The notes: generated by a model not told the origin, from the letters alone. A stretch of DNA of 64,000 nucleotides from CAVTQY01 sp963736975 (GCA_963736975.1 CAVTQY010000001.1:372001-436000), one strand, 5' to 3'. Positions 34,072-44,681 are shown, counted from the first letter of the stretch. Numbers and translations are program-made.

Positions 34072-36203
34072 CCCATCAGCGACTCCGGACGGATCGGCAG
34101 GTCGCGCACGCGCCGGCCGGTTGCATGGTACACCGCGTTGGCGATCGCCGGCGCGACACCGCAGAGCGCGATTTCCGCCAACCCCTTTACGCCCAGTGGG
34201 TTGAAATTGGCATCGTTGCCATCGACAAACTGCACATCGAGGTCGATCACGTCCGCATTCACCGGCACCAGATACTCGGCAAAATTGGCGTTCATCACCC
34301 TCCCCAGCCGCTCATCCCATTCAGCGGTTTCAAGCAATGCCATGCCAATCCCGCCGACGATCCCGCCCAGGCACTGGCTGCGTGCTATCTTCGGGTTGAT
34401 CACCCGTCCGGCGTCATAAACCCCGACCACCCGCGGGACTCGCACCGTGCCGAAATCTGGATCGACCCGCACCTCCACGAAGACCGCGCCAAAGGCGGCG
34501 CTGGCGAATTTCTCGCTTTCGTCGCCCGGCTTGGCATCCGCCGTGACTTCGATCCGGTCGCGCCCGCGCCGCCGCATCATCTCGGTGTACGGGCCAGCGT
34601 CACCCATTTTATGCAGCTCGGCCCGCAGCGCCTCGCAGGCGGCTTTCACGCCGTTCCCCACGCTCGCCATGGTGATCGAGCCGCCATGAACAGGGGCTTT
34701 CGGCATATCCGTATCGCCGAGTTCGAAATCGATCGCCTCCAGCGGCAAGCCGAGCGTCTCCGCGGCGATCTGCGTCATCGAGGTGTACGTGCCTGGCCCC
34801 ATGTCGCTGGCTGCAGTACGCACCACCGCGGTTCCATTGGCATAGAGGATCGCCTGAGCGCTGCAAGGTGACCGGTCCGCGTGGTAGATCGCGCTCGCCA
34901 TTCCCTGCCCCACCAGCATCCGTCCTTCTCGCATCGACCCCGGCCGCAGCGGTTGGCGCTTCCACCCGAAACGCTCGGCACCTATCTCGTAGCAGGCCCG
35001 CAGCGCCTTGCTCGACCACGGCAGGTCGGCGGCTTCATCCCGCTCGGCGTAATTGCGCAGTCGCAGCTCCAGCGGATCGATGCCGAGCGCCTCGGCCAGT
35101 TCGTCCATCGCCATCTCGAGCGCCATCGTGCCGGTGGAGACGCCGGGCGCACGCATCGGGCATGGCGAGTTCGTGTTCATCTCGACCAAACGATAATGCG
35201 TGCGCACGTTCGGGCAGGAATAGGTGGTGCGCGCCGGTTCCAGCGTGGTCTCGGCGTATTCCTCGTACATGGATGTCTGCCCGTACGCCTCATGCAGGAT
35301 GGCAGTCAGCCTGCCGTCCTTTTCGGCGCCGAGCGCGACACGCTGCAAGGTGAACGGCCGGAAGCCAATCGACGTGTAGAGCTGACGCCGCGTAAGCTCG
35401 ACGCGCACCGGCCGGCGCACATGGCGCGCTGCCAGAGCGGCGACCGTCACATGCGGCCAGGTACGCAGCGCCGATCCGAACGCGCCGCCTACGAATGGGC
35501 TGATGACGCGGATATTCGCTTCCGGGATCCCGAACACATGCGCGATCGCCTGCCGCACATTGTCCACCCATTGCGATTTGTCGTACAGCGTGAGCCGGTC
35601 GCCATCCCATTCGGCGATGGTTGCATGCGGCTCCAACGCATTGTGGTGCTCGCGCGCGTGGCTGCAGGTGATATCGACTTTGACCGGAGCAGTCCCCAAC
35701 GCGCGGCCGGCATCCCCCCGCTCGCTTTTCGACGGGCGTCCCGCCTCATCCCACTCGCGGGACACTTTCTTGCCGTCCGATTGTTGGAAAACCGTGGTCG
35801 GTTCCTCGACCTCACACGTCACACGAACCAGCCGCGCCGCCCCGTCGGCCTGCTCTTGTGTCTCGGCCACGACGACCGCCACGGGTTGGCCGTTGAACAG
35901 TATCTCAGGCCCCTGAAACACTCGGAGCTGGTCGCCCGATTGCGGATCGACCACCGGGCGTTTTTCCAGCTCATTATACGGCAGGCGTTCCGCATTTTCG
36001 TACGTAATGACGGCGAGCACGCCGGGCGCCTGCTCCGCCTCCCCGATATCGATTCGGGTGATGCGTCCGCGTGGGATCGTGCTGCTCACCAGCGCGGCGT
36101 AGGCGAGATTGCGGATGACAAACTCCGCGGCATAGCGCGCCTGCCCGGTGACCTTGGCCGGCCCGTCCACCCGGCTGACCGGCTGGCCGATGATCGCGTT
36201 CAT
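34068..36203 (-). CDS. paoC: molybdenum-cofactor subunit of an aldehyde oxidoreductase (PaoC/YagR-like)
   Basis: This is the large Mo-cytosine-dinucleotide-type subunit of the xanthine oxidase family, 711 residues. The start is MNAIIGQPVSRVDGPAKVTG (ATG at 36203). It shows the a/b hammerhead (GRITRIDIGEAEQAPGVLAV), SPFVGGAFGSAL, PMRAPGVSTGTMALEMAMDEL and, near the C-terminus, NPLGVKGLAEIALCGVAPAI, where the Glu fits the catalytic base. Ends DLPIRPESL. Together with the FAD/4Fe-4S and 2Fe-2S subunits it resembles PaoABC, which oxidises aldehydes to acids. The dedicated chaperone PaoD is not in the window. Confidence 0.85.
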   Translation of the reverse strand: MNAIIGQPVSRVDGPAKVTGQARYAAEFVIRNLAYAALVSSTIPRGRITRIDIGEAEQAPGVLAVITYENAERLPYNELEKRPVVDPQSGDQLRVFQGPEILFNGQPVAVVVAETQEQADGAARLVRVTCEVEEPTTVFQQSDGKKVSREWDEAGRPSKSERGDAGRALGTAPVKVDITCSHAREHHNALEPHATIAEWDGDRLTLYDKSQWVDNVRQAIAHVFGIPEANIRVISPFVGGAFGSALRTWPHVTVAALAARHVRRPVRVELTRRQLYTSIGFRPFTLQRVALGAEKDGRLTAILHEAYGQTSMYEEYAETTLEPARTTYSCPNVRTHYRLVEMNTNSPCPMRAPGVSTGTMALEMAMDELAEALGIDPLELRLRNYAERDEAADLPWSSKALRACYEIGAERFGWKRQPLRPGSMREGRMLVGQGMASAIYHADRSPCSAQAILYANGTAVVRTAASDMGPGTYTSMTQIAAETLGLPLEAIDFELGDTDMPKAPVHGGSITMASVGNGVKAACEALRAELHKMGDAGPYTEMMRRRGRDRIEVTADAKPGDESEKFASAAFGAVFVEVRVDPDFGTVRVPRVVGVYDAGRVINPKIARSQCLGGIVGGIGMALLETAEWDERLGRVMNANFAEYLVPVNADVIDLDVQFVDGNDANFNPLGVKGLAEIALCGVAPAIANAVYHATGRRVRDLPIRPESLMG

Positions 36204-37183
36204 GGCACGCCTCCCGCCATCATCAATGCGCGCTGCACCGTCCGTTGCAGAAGCTGCACCTTGAAGGTGTTGCCGAGGCGTGGCTCTGCGGTGCGGGTCG
36301 CCGCTTCGCTCGCCGTCAACGCCGCCGCATCGTCGAGCGGACGGCCGACCAGCAACTGCTCCACTTTCGGCAAGCGCCACGGTCTGGTGCCCACGCCGCC
36401 AGCCACCACACGCGCCGTCCGCACGGCGCCTTCGGAGATTTCCACCGCCACCGCCGCGGAGACCAACGCCCATTCGAAGCTCGCGCGATCGCGCAGTTTC
36501 AAATAGCACGAGTTGCGTGCGCGCGCATTTGTCGGCAGCAGGATCTCGGTAATGATCTCGCCGACGGCAAGGTTGGTGTCGCGCTCGGGCGAATCGCCGG
36601 GTTCTCGATGCAGGTCCTCGACCTTGATCCGTCGCTCGCCGCGCGGTCCCTGCAGGCGAAGCTCGGCGTCCAGCACGATCAGCGCATTCGCCATGTCGCC
36701 GGGGTAGGCCGCGATGCAATGCGGGCTGCCGCCAAGGATCGCGTTCATCCGGTTCTGCCCGTCTCGCGCCGGACAGCCAGACCCGGGCTCGCGCTTGTTG
36801 CACGGCACCGCGGCATCGCGAAAATACAGGCAGCGCGTCCGCTGCAGTAGGTTGCCGCCGACCGTCGCCATGTTGCGCACCTGCGGCGAGGCGGTCTCGT
36901 TCAGCGCCTGTGCCAGCACCGCGTAATCCCGCCGGACAACCTCGTGGTCGGCGACATCGGCGAGGCACGTCAGCGCGCCGATGCTCAGCCCTTCCGGGGT
37001 TTGCCGGATGCCGACACAGGGCAGTCTGTTGATGTCGATCAGCACGCTCGGCGCCAGCACCGCATCCTGCAGCAATTGGATCACATCAGTACCGCCGGCG
37101 ATCGCCATCGCATCGGGTGTGCGCGCCAGCAGACCCACGGCCTGTTGAAGGTCGGCGACGGCCGTGTATCCGAACGGCAGCAT
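36200..37183 (-). CDS. paoB: FAD subunit with extra Fe-S insertion (PaoB/YagS-like)
   Basis: This 327-residue CO-dehydrogenase flavoprotein-type subunit passes electrons between the Fe-S subunit and its acceptor. FAD-binding motifs: AIAGGTDVIQLLQDAV, ATVGGNLLQRTRCLYFRD. A cysteine-rich insertion (Cys in RTRCLY, VPCNK, SGCPA, PHCIA) matches the [4Fe-4S] cluster seen in PaoB and 4-hydroxybenzoyl-CoA reductase beta. It overlaps paoC by four bases and follows paoA by two. Confidence 0.85.
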   Translation of the reverse strand: MLPFGYTAVADLQQAVGLLARTPDAMAIAGGTDVIQLLQDAVLAPSVLIDINRLPCVGIRQTPEGLSIGALTCLADVADHEVVRRDYAVLAQALNETASPQVRNMATVGGNLLQRTRCLYFRDAAVPCNKREPGSGCPARDGQNRMNAILGGSPHCIAAYPGDMANALIVLDAELRLQGPRGERRIKVEDLHREPGDSPERDTNLAVGEIITEILLPTNARARNSCYLKLRDRASFEWALVSAAVAVEISEGAVRTARVVAGGVGTRPWRLPKVEQLLVGRPLDDAAALTASEAATRTAEPRLGNTFKVQLLQRTVQRALMMAGGVP

Positions 37184-37185
37184 GA

Positions 37186-37962
37186 TTACGCCTCCTGGCC
37201 GGCAACGTCGCGGATCGCCGCGACGATGTTCACATAAGCGCCGCAGCGGCAGAGATTACCGCTCATCTGCTCGCGGATTTCGTCGTCGGATCGCGCCCGT
37301 CCTTCGGCGACAAGCCCGACGGCGGACATAATCTGGCCCGGCGTGCAATAGCCGCACTGGAAACCATCATGCTCGATGAAGGCCTGCTGCATGGGATGCA
37401 GATGCCCCTCATGGGCAAGCCCCTCGATGGTCAGGATCGATCTTTCCTGCGCCATTACCGCAAGCATCAAGCAGGCGTTGATACGGCGCCCTTCAAGCAG
37501 CACCGTGCAGGCGCCGCACTGGCCGAGTGCACAGCCTTTCTTGGTCCCGGTCAGGTGCAGCCGGTCGCGCAGCGCATCCAGCAGCGTGGTGCGTGCGTCC
37601 ACAGTGAGCTGATGCGCCTGGTCGTTGACCCGCAGCGTGATCTCGAAACTGGTCGGATGCTCGCCGGGGTGATGCGGGGCGCCGGCCGTGCCTTCGACGC
37701 GTGCGGTGCGCAGCCCCGTCGTCAGGCCTGCCGCCCGCCCCGACCTGCGTGGGGCGCGATCACGCAACAAGGCGCCGACCGCGTCGGCTTCATTCAACAC
37801 ATCGGCAGCTGCCGTGGGGTCGAGACGTTCAGCCTCGGCAAAGAGACGCTCGGCTGTATCGGTATCGCCGGTACGCTCGGCCTCGAGCGCCTGTTCGGCC
37901 AGGCGCCGCGCCTGCGCGATCTTCCCCTCGTCCGGGTCGGACGGTCTGTTGTCCAGCACCAT
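37186..37962 (-). CDS. paoA: 2Fe-2S subunit with unusual N-terminal extension (PaoA/YagT-like)
   Basis: The two [2Fe-2S] clusters are clear: Cys144, 149, 152 and 164 in the plant-ferredoxin-like part (KKGCALGQCGACTVLLEG) and Cys203, 206, 238 and 240 in the helical part (FQCGYCTPGQ, NLCRCGAY). The first ~100 residues are atypical. A charged helix-like segment (AQARRLAEQALEAERTGDTD, TAERLFAEAERLDPT) resembles a TPR unit and is followed by a Gly/Arg-rich linker. E. coli PaoA instead has a Tat signal; none is seen here, so the complex may be cytoplasmic. It lies 119 bp after the ABC ATPase gene on the same strand. Confidence 0.82.
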   Translation of the reverse strand: MVLDNRPSDPDEGKIAQARRLAEQALEAERTGDTDTAERLFAEAERLDPTAAADVLNEADAVGALLRDRAPRRSGRAAGLTTGLRTARVEGTAGAPHHPGEHPTSFEITLRVNDQAHQLTVDARTTLLDALRDRLHLTGTKKGCALGQCGACTVLLEGRRINACLMLAVMAQERSILTIEGLAHEGHLHPMQQAFIEHDGFQCGYCTPGQIMSAVGLVAEGRARSDDEIREQMSGNLCRCGAYVNIVAAIRDVAGQEA

Positions 37963-38058
37963 GCTCCGGTTCCCTCGTGTGTCCGAAGGGTAACGCGGCT
38001 CGCGGCGGCGGGGGCCAAGCCTGACAGGATCGTGACCGGATGCCCTTGGTGGGAGTCC

Positions 38059-38072
38059 AGGGGCAAGCCCCT
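38059..38072. repeat. GC-rich hairpin/repeat in the ABC ATPase-paoA spacer
   Basis: AGGGGC-AA-GCCCCT, a compact palindrome within GGTGGGAGTCCAGGGGCAAG, lies in the 119-bp spacer between the two operons. Similar GGGTCCAGGGGC...GCCCCTGG elements are dispersed in Acetobacteraceae genomes (recalled, not searched). It could also act as a weak terminator or mRNA-stabilising structure. Confidence 0.4.
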
Positions 38073-38081
38073 GCCTTTAAT

Positions 38082-39188
<1,107 letters not shown>

Positions 39189-39198
39189 TGTCGTTTCC

Positions 39199-40092
39199 TC
39201 AGCCCTTGGTTGCGCCGGCGGTCAGGCCGGCGATATAGTAGTCCATCAGGAAGGCATAAATCAGGATCGGCGGCAACGAGGCAAGCACGTTGGCCGCCAT
39301 AATCTTCCCCCACTCGAACACGTCGCCGCGGATCAGGTCGCTGATGATGCCGGCGGTCAGCACCATCTGGTTGGACGTGTACAGATAGGCCAGCGGATAG
39401 ATGAAGTTGCCCCAGCTCACGGTGAACGCGAAGATGGTCGCGGCGATGATGCCGGGCATCGCCACCGGGATGAAGATGCGCCACAGCATCTGCAGGTAAC
39501 CGGCGCCGTCGATCAGCGCCGCCTCGTCCAGCTCCTTGGGGATGGAGCTGAAATAGCCGATCATAATCCAGGTACAGAACGGCACTGCGAGCGTCGGATA
39601 GATCAGCACCAGGCACCAGACATTGTTGATCAGTCCGAGCCAGCCGATGATCTGGAACAGCGGGATGAACAGCAGCGACGCCGGCACGAGATAGGTCAGG
39701 AAGACGCCGGTGGCGAGCGTCTTGCTGCCCCAGAACCCCATGCGCGCCAGGCTGAACGCCGCCAAAACCGAGATCACCATACTGATGACCACCACCAGCA
39801 CCGTCACTATAACGGTGTTGAGGTAGTACATCTGGAAATTGTGGTAGGTGATCAAGTACCAGAAATTGCCGAGCCACGGGTGGTGCACGATCCACGGCGT
39901 GCCCTTCTGCGCCGAGATTTCCGCCGAGCTCTTCAAGCTGGTCATCAGCGTGTAGAATGGCGGCACCAGAAACATGATCACGAACACGGTCAGCGCCGCG
40001 TAGCTGCCCCACAAAGCCCAGGTCCGCTGGGCGTGCAGGCCGCCGGGCGGCCGGCTCGGAACGCCGATTCTGCCCGCCGTTGTGACGCTCAT
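39199..40092 (-). CDS. carbohydrate ABC transporter permease, MalG type
   Basis: This inner-membrane permease of 297 residues has six predicted membrane segments and the EAA coupling loop DEAALIDGAGYLQMLWRIFIP. It begins MSVTTAGRIGVPSRPPGG and overlaps the MalF-type gene by four bases. The partner ATPase gene starts 10 bp after its stop. Confidence 0.93.
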   Translation of the reverse strand: MSVTTAGRIGVPSRPPGGLHAQRTWALWGSYAALTVFVIMFLVPPFYTLMTSLKSSAEISAQKGTPWIVHHPWLGNFWYLITYHNFQMYYLNTVIVTVLVVVISMVISVLAAFSLARMGFWGSKTLATGVFLTYLVPASLLFIPLFQIIGWLGLINNVWCLVLIYPTLAVPFCTWIMIGYFSSIPKELDEAALIDGAGYLQMLWRIFIPVAMPGIIAATIFAFTVSWGNFIYPLAYLYTSNQMVLTAGIISDLIRGDVFEWGKIMAANVLASLPPILIYAFLMDYYIAGLTAGATKG

Positions 40093-41039
40093 GCGCCGAC
40101 CTCCTGGGTGCGCCGCGTCACTCCGCGCAGCACGAAGAAGGCCGCCACGGCGAGGATCGGCAGCATGAACAGGCTGACCGCCGCGCCGAGCGGGATGTCG
40201 CCCGACTGGATGCCGACCTGGAAGGCATAGGTGGCGAACACGTGCGTCATGTCCTCCGGTCCGCCGTTGGTGAGGATGCGCACGATGTCGAAATCGGCGA
40301 AGGTCACGATCAGGCTGAACAGCACGGTGATGGCGATGATGTTGCGCATCATCGGCAGGGTGACGAAGAACAGCTTCTGCACGGCGCTGGCGCCGTCGAT
40401 CGCCGCTGCCTCATAAAGCTGGTCGGGCACCGATTTCAGCGCCGCCAGATACATGATCATGAAGAACGGAGTGCCGTACCATACATTCACGGTGATAGTG
40501 CAGAATCGGGCAATCCAACCCACGCCCAACCACGGCACCGACGCGAACCCGAGTTGATTGAGGATCCAGTTGAACGCGGAATACGAGGGATCGAACATCC
40601 ACCACCACGTAAGCGTGGACAGCGCCAGCGGGATCACCCACGGTACCAGCAGCAGGCCGCGCCAGATACGCTGGTTCTTGCCGGAGATGTTGTGCATCAG
40701 GTGCGCGAGAATGAAGCCGATGATCGCCTTGAAGACTACCGAAGTCACGGCGAACAGGCAGCTCTGGAAGATGACGAGCTGAAACGTCTCCCGGTGCAGC
40801 AGGAACGCAAAGTCCTCCAGCCCGACGAACTTAGTCATCTTCTTGTTCAGGAGGCTGAGATAAATGGCATAGCACGCCGGATAGACGACCAGCGTCGCCA
40901 CCAGCAGGATCAACGGCAAACACAGGAAGAACGCAATGCTGCTGCGGCGGCGAGCGAACTTTCGCAGCCCACCTGCCTGTTGTGTCCTGACACGCCCGCC
41001 GGCGAGCACGCCGGCCGGAACGCTCGTAACATCGGCCAT
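40089..41039 (-). CDS. carbohydrate ABC transporter permease, MalF type
   Basis: A 316-residue permease starting MADVTSVPAGVLAGG (ATG at 41039). It has a short basic N-terminus (KFARRRSSIAFFLCLPLILL) and the EAA loop YEAAAIDGASAVQKLFFVTL. The same frame continues 78 codons upstream, but that part is not permease-like. The usual upstream binding-protein gene is missing; the neighbour is pcaB after a 367-bp gap. Confidence 0.92.
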   Translation of the reverse strand: MADVTSVPAGVLAGGRVRTQQAGGLRKFARRRSSIAFFLCLPLILLVATLVVYPACYAIYLSLLNKKMTKFVGLEDFAFLLHRETFQLVIFQSCLFAVTSVVFKAIIGFILAHLMHNISGKNQRIWRGLLLVPWVIPLALSTLTWWWMFDPSYSAFNWILNQLGFASVPWLGVGWIARFCTITVNVWYGTPFFMIMYLAALKSVPDQLYEAAAIDGASAVQKLFFVTLPMMRNIIAITVLFSLIVTFADFDIVRILTNGGPEDMTHVFATYAFQVGIQSGDIPLGAAVSLFMLPILAVAAFFVLRGVTRRTQEVGA

Positions 41040-41406
41040 CAGATCCTCCCGCGGACCGCGGTCATCCGAAACGCCGGGAGGCCGCCCCATCCGCACCGCC
41101 GGATGGCTGCCGAAGCCCCCGCTTGCCTGGCAAATCGGCGCGAGACGCTGAGCGCCCCTACCCTCATGCACGCACCCCCCGGGCTCCGCCCGCAACCGGC
41201 GGAACATCACTGTTACGGCCGTTGCGGGCAAAAACCTGCGTCCGATGGACACGACACGGTCTGCCGGCAACACGCGGCTGTTCTTCTGGTCCGCGCGTAA
41301 GGGAGGCTAGTCACTCGTCCCCCTCGGCGCAATGGCGGGGCGCGATGGGCCAAGCCCGATAAGAACCGGCCCAAGGTAAGACCCGGGTCAAGCAATTCGG
41401 CGCAGG
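41040..41406. other. gene-free gap upstream of the sugar ABC genes
   Basis: I see no coding or RNA gene in these 367 bp. It must hold the control region of the minus-strand ABC operon, but I found no convincing promoter pair. Near its right end GGTCAAGCAA occurs twice (41386-41395 and 41405-41414), the second copy running into the pcaB stop region. Confidence 0.5.
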
Positions 41407-42759
41407 TCAAGCAACCGTGCGTGCGGCGGCCAGCACACGATCGACGAACGCCTCGGCGCTTCCCAGATACCCGCCCGGATCGGTCAGCCGCTCGATCGCC
41501 GAATGGTCCAGGCGCTCCGCCACGGATGGCTCGCGCGCCAGCGCATCGGCGAGAGTGATGTGCCCGGTCAGCGCCGCGTCGCAGGCGCTCTGCACGACGT
41601 GGTGCGCCTCGCCCCGCCCGAGATGCGGCGCGAGGCCCATCATCACCGCCTCCGCCACTATCAGACCGCCGGTCAGATCCAGATTGCGACGCATCCGCTC
41701 GGCGTCCACGACCATGCCCTCCGCGATGGCCCAGGCGTGAAGCAACGCGCCGTGCGTCAGCACGAAAGCCTGCGGCAGCGCCAGGACCTCGGCCTGCCAC
41801 GGCCCGGTCGCGCGCTCATGGTCGTGCGCCATTGCGCCCTGCATCAGCGGCACGAGCGCATGCACCCCGCGCACCGCGGCCAGTATGTATTCCGAGGCGA
41901 TCGGGTTGCGTTTCTGCGGCATGGTCGAGGACGAGCCGCGTCCGGCCTCATGCGGCTCGGCCAGCTCACCCACTTCGGTCTGCCCCAACAGAACGACGTC
42001 GGTCGCGATCTTGGCCAAGCTGCCGCAGATCAGGCCGAGAAACCCCACAGTCTCGGCCAGGCCGTCGCGCGTAACGTGCCAGGGCGCTGCCGGTGCGCGC
42101 AGGCCGAGCTCGGCGGCGAGCGCTGTCATGACCGCCACACCGTCGCCGCCGAGCGAGGCGAGCGTGCCCGCGGCGCCGCCGAAGCTCACCTGCTCCACGC
42201 GCGGCCGAAGCTGATCGAGCCGCTGAAGATGGGCGATGAACGGCTGCGCCCAGACGGCGCACTTCAATCCGAATGTCGTCGGCAGCGCCTGCTGCAGATG
42301 CGTACGCCCAGCCATCACCGTGCTGCGGTGCCGCCCGGCCTGTTGCAGCAGCGCGTCGAGCACCGCTCGCAGCTCGGTCCGCACCAGCGACAGAGCATCG
42401 CGCACGGCCAATACCGTGGCGGTATCCATGATGTCCTGCGTGGTGGCACCCCAATGTGTCCACCGCCCCGCCTCGCCAGCAGCGCGCGACAGGCCCTTCA
42501 CCAGCCCCACCACCGGATAGCCTACGGTACGAGCACTCGCTGCCAGTTCCGCGGTATCGAGAGCCTCGATCCGCGCCGCGGCGGTGATCGCCGCGGCGGC
42601 ATCCTGCGGGATGATGCCGAGCGTTGCCTGCACGCGCGCGAGCGCCGCTTCCACATCGAGCATGCGCTGGAAATACGCACGCTCATCGAAGACGGCGCGC
42701 ATCCCATCGCTGCCGTAGAGCATGCCGAGAATCGGACTGTCGGCGGGATTGACCGTCAT
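41407..42759 (-). CDS. pcaB: 3-carboxy-cis,cis-muconate cycloisomerase
   Basis: PcaB lactonises beta-carboxymuconate in the protocatechuate branch of the beta-ketoadipate pathway. It belongs to the fumarase/adenylosuccinate lyase superfamily. From the ATG at 42759 (MTVNPADSPILGMLYGSD) there are 450 residues with THWGATTQDIMDTATVL, MAGRTHLQQALPTTFG and the superfamily signature GSSSTMPQKRNPIASE. It directly follows pcaG and pcaH, whose products make its substrate. Confidence 0.92.
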   Translation of the reverse strand: MTVNPADSPILGMLYGSDGMRAVFDERAYFQRMLDVEAALARVQATLGIIPQDAAAAITAAARIEALDTAELAASARTVGYPVVGLVKGLSRAAGEAGRWTHWGATTQDIMDTATVLAVRDALSLVRTELRAVLDALLQQAGRHRSTVMAGRTHLQQALPTTFGLKCAVWAQPFIAHLQRLDQLRPRVEQVSFGGAAGTLASLGGDGVAVMTALAAELGLRAPAAPWHVTRDGLAETVGFLGLICGSLAKIATDVVLLGQTEVGELAEPHEAGRGSSSTMPQKRNPIASEYILAAVRGVHALVPLMQGAMAHDHERATGPWQAEVLALPQAFVLTHGALLHAWAIAEGMVVDAERMRRNLDLTGGLIVAEAVMMGLAPHLGRGEAHHVVQSACDAALTGHITLADALAREPSVAERLDHSAIERLTDPGGYLGSAEAFVDRVLAAARTVA

Positions 42760-42782
42760 CGCGAGTACGGTCGCATCTGCAT

Positions 42783-43319
42783 CTATACGTCCAGAAAAAC
42801 CGTTTCGTTCGTCCCTTGCAGGCAGATATCCATCCGCCACACCCCCTCCCCGGCCGTGCGGGCAATCAGGGTGCGGCGCCGCATCGGCTCCTCGATCGAC
42901 GTCAGCAGCGGATCGTTTTCGTTCAGCGCCTCGTCCTCGAAATAGGCGCGCGTCATCAGTCCACGCATCAATCCACGCGCCAACACGCATACGGCGATAT
43001 GCGGCGCCTGCTGGGCGTTCCCGCGCCCGGGCACCGGGCCGGGCTTCAGCGTAATGAAACGAAATTGCCCGTCCCGGTCGGTGGCGCAACGGCCGAACCC
43101 CGGAAACGCATCGCAGGCCCTCGGATCGGCTTGCCAGATCTCGATGCAGGCTTCCGGGAACGGCAGCCCGTCGCCATCGGTCAGCACGCCGGTCAGGCTG
43201 ATCCGCTGCCGGTCCGGGTACGCCTGTTCGGCGCCGAACCGGGTCAGATCAGCCCAGGACTTGTCCTCAATAAGGTGCCAATAGGGGCCGATCGTCTGGC
43301 TGGCGGTGGCGACCGGCAT
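42783..43319 (-). CDS. pcaG: protocatechuate 3,4-dioxygenase alpha subunit
   Basis: The alpha subunit of the intradiol ring-cleaving dioxygenase, 178 residues from the ATG at 43319: MPVATASQTIGPYWHLIEDK, GVLTDGDGLPFPEACIEIWQAD and FRFITLKPGPVPG. It lacks the complete iron-ligand set, as expected for alpha. Two bases separate it from pcaH. Confidence 0.93.
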   Translation of the reverse strand: MPVATASQTIGPYWHLIEDKSWADLTRFGAEQAYPDRQRISLTGVLTDGDGLPFPEACIEIWQADPRACDAFPGFGRCATDRDGQFRFITLKPGPVPGRGNAQQAPHIAVCVLARGLMRGLMTRAYFEDEALNENDPLLTSIEEPMRRRTLIARTAGEGVWRMDICLQGTNETVFLDV

Positions 43320-43321
43320 GC

Positions 43322-44017
43322 TTAATGCTCCATCGGCGTGGCGGCCCGACCGCGCAGCACGACATCGAACCGATACCCCAGCGCCCAGTCGGGCTCCGTG
43401 ATTTCGAGGTCGAACACGGCAACCAACCGGTTGCGCGCACGCTCGTCCGGAATGCCGTTGAAGATTGGATCGAGCGCCAACAGCGGATCGCCCGGGAAAT
43501 ACATCTGGGTGATCAGGCGCGTCGCAAAGGCCGGGCCGAAATAGGAGAAATGGATGTGGTTCGGCCGCCAGGCATTGGCGTGGTTCGGCCATGGATAGGC
43601 GCCCGGCCTTATCGTGACGAACCGATATCGCCCCTGCTCGTCGGTGAACACGCGTCCGCCACCGATGAAATTCGGATCGATCGGCGCATCGTGCTGATCA
43701 CCGGGATGGTGATAACGGCCCGCGGCATTGGCCTGCCAGATCTCCACCATCGTGTGGGGCACCGGCTTTCCATCCTCATCGGTGATGGTACCGGCGACAA
43801 TGATCCGCTCACCCTGCGCCCCCTTGCCATCGACCTTCGTGAGATCCGCCATCGGCGGAAACCGTCCGGCGGAAAAGGCCGGTCCGGTGGTCTCGGTCAC
43901 TGTGTGCGGCAACGGATGCAGCTTCTGCTTAGGGTGCCGCTTCGTGGTGCCGAGATAGGCCGGTACATCGTATGGCGGCTGCGTGCCGGGCGCGTAAGGT
44001 CGAAACGCTGCATTCAT
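43322..44017 (-). CDS. pcaH: protocatechuate 3,4-dioxygenase beta subunit
   Basis: The catalytic beta subunit, 231 residues. Iron-ligand candidates are the Tyr in AAGRYHHPGDQHDAP, the Tyr in RPGAYPWPNH and the two His in RPNHIHFSYFG; the intradiol signature VEIWQANAAGRY is complete. The product 3-carboxymuconate is passed to PcaB. The pathway genes pcaC, pcaD, pcaI/J and the regulator PcaQ are not in this window. Confidence 0.95.
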   Translation of the reverse strand: MNAAFRPYAPGTQPPYDVPAYLGTTKRHPKQKLHPLPHTVTETTGPAFSAGRFPPMADLTKVDGKGAQGERIIVAGTITDEDGKPVPHTMVEIWQANAAGRYHHPGDQHDAPIDPNFIGGGRVFTDEQGRYRFVTIRPGAYPWPNHANAWRPNHIHFSYFGPAFATRLITQMYFPGDPLLALDPIFNGIPDERARNRLVAVFDLEITEPDWALGYRFDVVLRGRAATPMEH

Positions 44018-44045
44018 GGTCGGCCCCCTCCTTTATTGGAGCAGT

Positions 44046-44681
44046 CTATCCTTGCGGGAACGCCCCGACCAGCGCGCGCGCCTTGCTGGCTACCACGGCA
44101 GGCGTATCGCCCGGCCGATAGATCGAAGATCCGATGCCGAATCCCGCCGCCCCGGCGACGAGCCAGCCTGCCATGTTCGCAGTATCGATACCGCCGACCG
44201 GCAGCACCTGGGTCCCCGGCGGCAATACCGCACGCAGCGCCCGCAGCACCGCCGGGCCGGCCGCCTCAGCCGGAAACAGCTTGATCCCATCCGCACCGGC
44301 GGCAAGCATCGCGAAAGCCTCCGCCGGAGTGAAAAAACCCGGGACTGCCAGCAAACCGTGCGCCTTCGCCGCCCGAACGATGGATGCGTCGGCATGCGGC
44401 GTCACGATCAGCCGCCCGCCCGCCGCAGCGATATCCGCCACCTGCGCTTCGGTCATCACGGTCCCGGCGCCGATCAGCAGCCGTTCGCCAAACGCCCGTG
44501 TGAGCCGGGCGATGCTGTCCAGCGGCTCGGGCGAATTCAGTGGGATTTCGACGATCGCCACGCCCGCTTCCGCCAGTGCCGCGGCGATATCCGTAACCTC
44601 ATCGGGTCGCACCCCGCGCAGGATCGCCACCAGCGGACAGCGTGCCAACCAGTCGCTCAGATCGTGGTGGCTCAACTCCAT
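44046..44681 (-). CDS. dgoA: 2-dehydro-3-deoxy-6-phosphogalactonate aldolase
   Basis: A class I KDPG/KDPGal aldolase of 211 residues. PLVAILRGVRPDEVTDIAAA (catalytic Glu region VEIPLNSPEPLDSI), IGAGTVMTEAQV and the Schiff-base Lys in GADGIKLFPAEAAGP are typical of the DgoA branch. It splits KDPGal into pyruvate and glyceraldehyde-3-phosphate (De Ley-Doudoroff galactose/galactonate pathway). It overlaps dgoK by 10 bases, a functional pair. Confidence 0.92.
   Translation of the reverse strand: MELSHHDLSDWLARCPLVAILRGVRPDEVTDIAAALAEAGVAIVEIPLNSPEPLDSIARLTRAFGERLLIGAGTVMTEAQVADIAAAGGRLIVTPHADASIVRAAKAHGLLAVPGFFTPAEAFAMLAAGADGIKLFPAEAAGPAVLRALRAVLPPGTQVLPVGGIDTANMAGWLVAGAAGFGIGSSIYRPGDTPAVVASKARALVGAFPQG

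Noticed and set aside
34881..36506. A 541-residue plus-strand frame opposite paoC
   Set aside because: Antisense shadow of a recognised molybdoenzyme subunit; no ribosome-binding site and no family motif.
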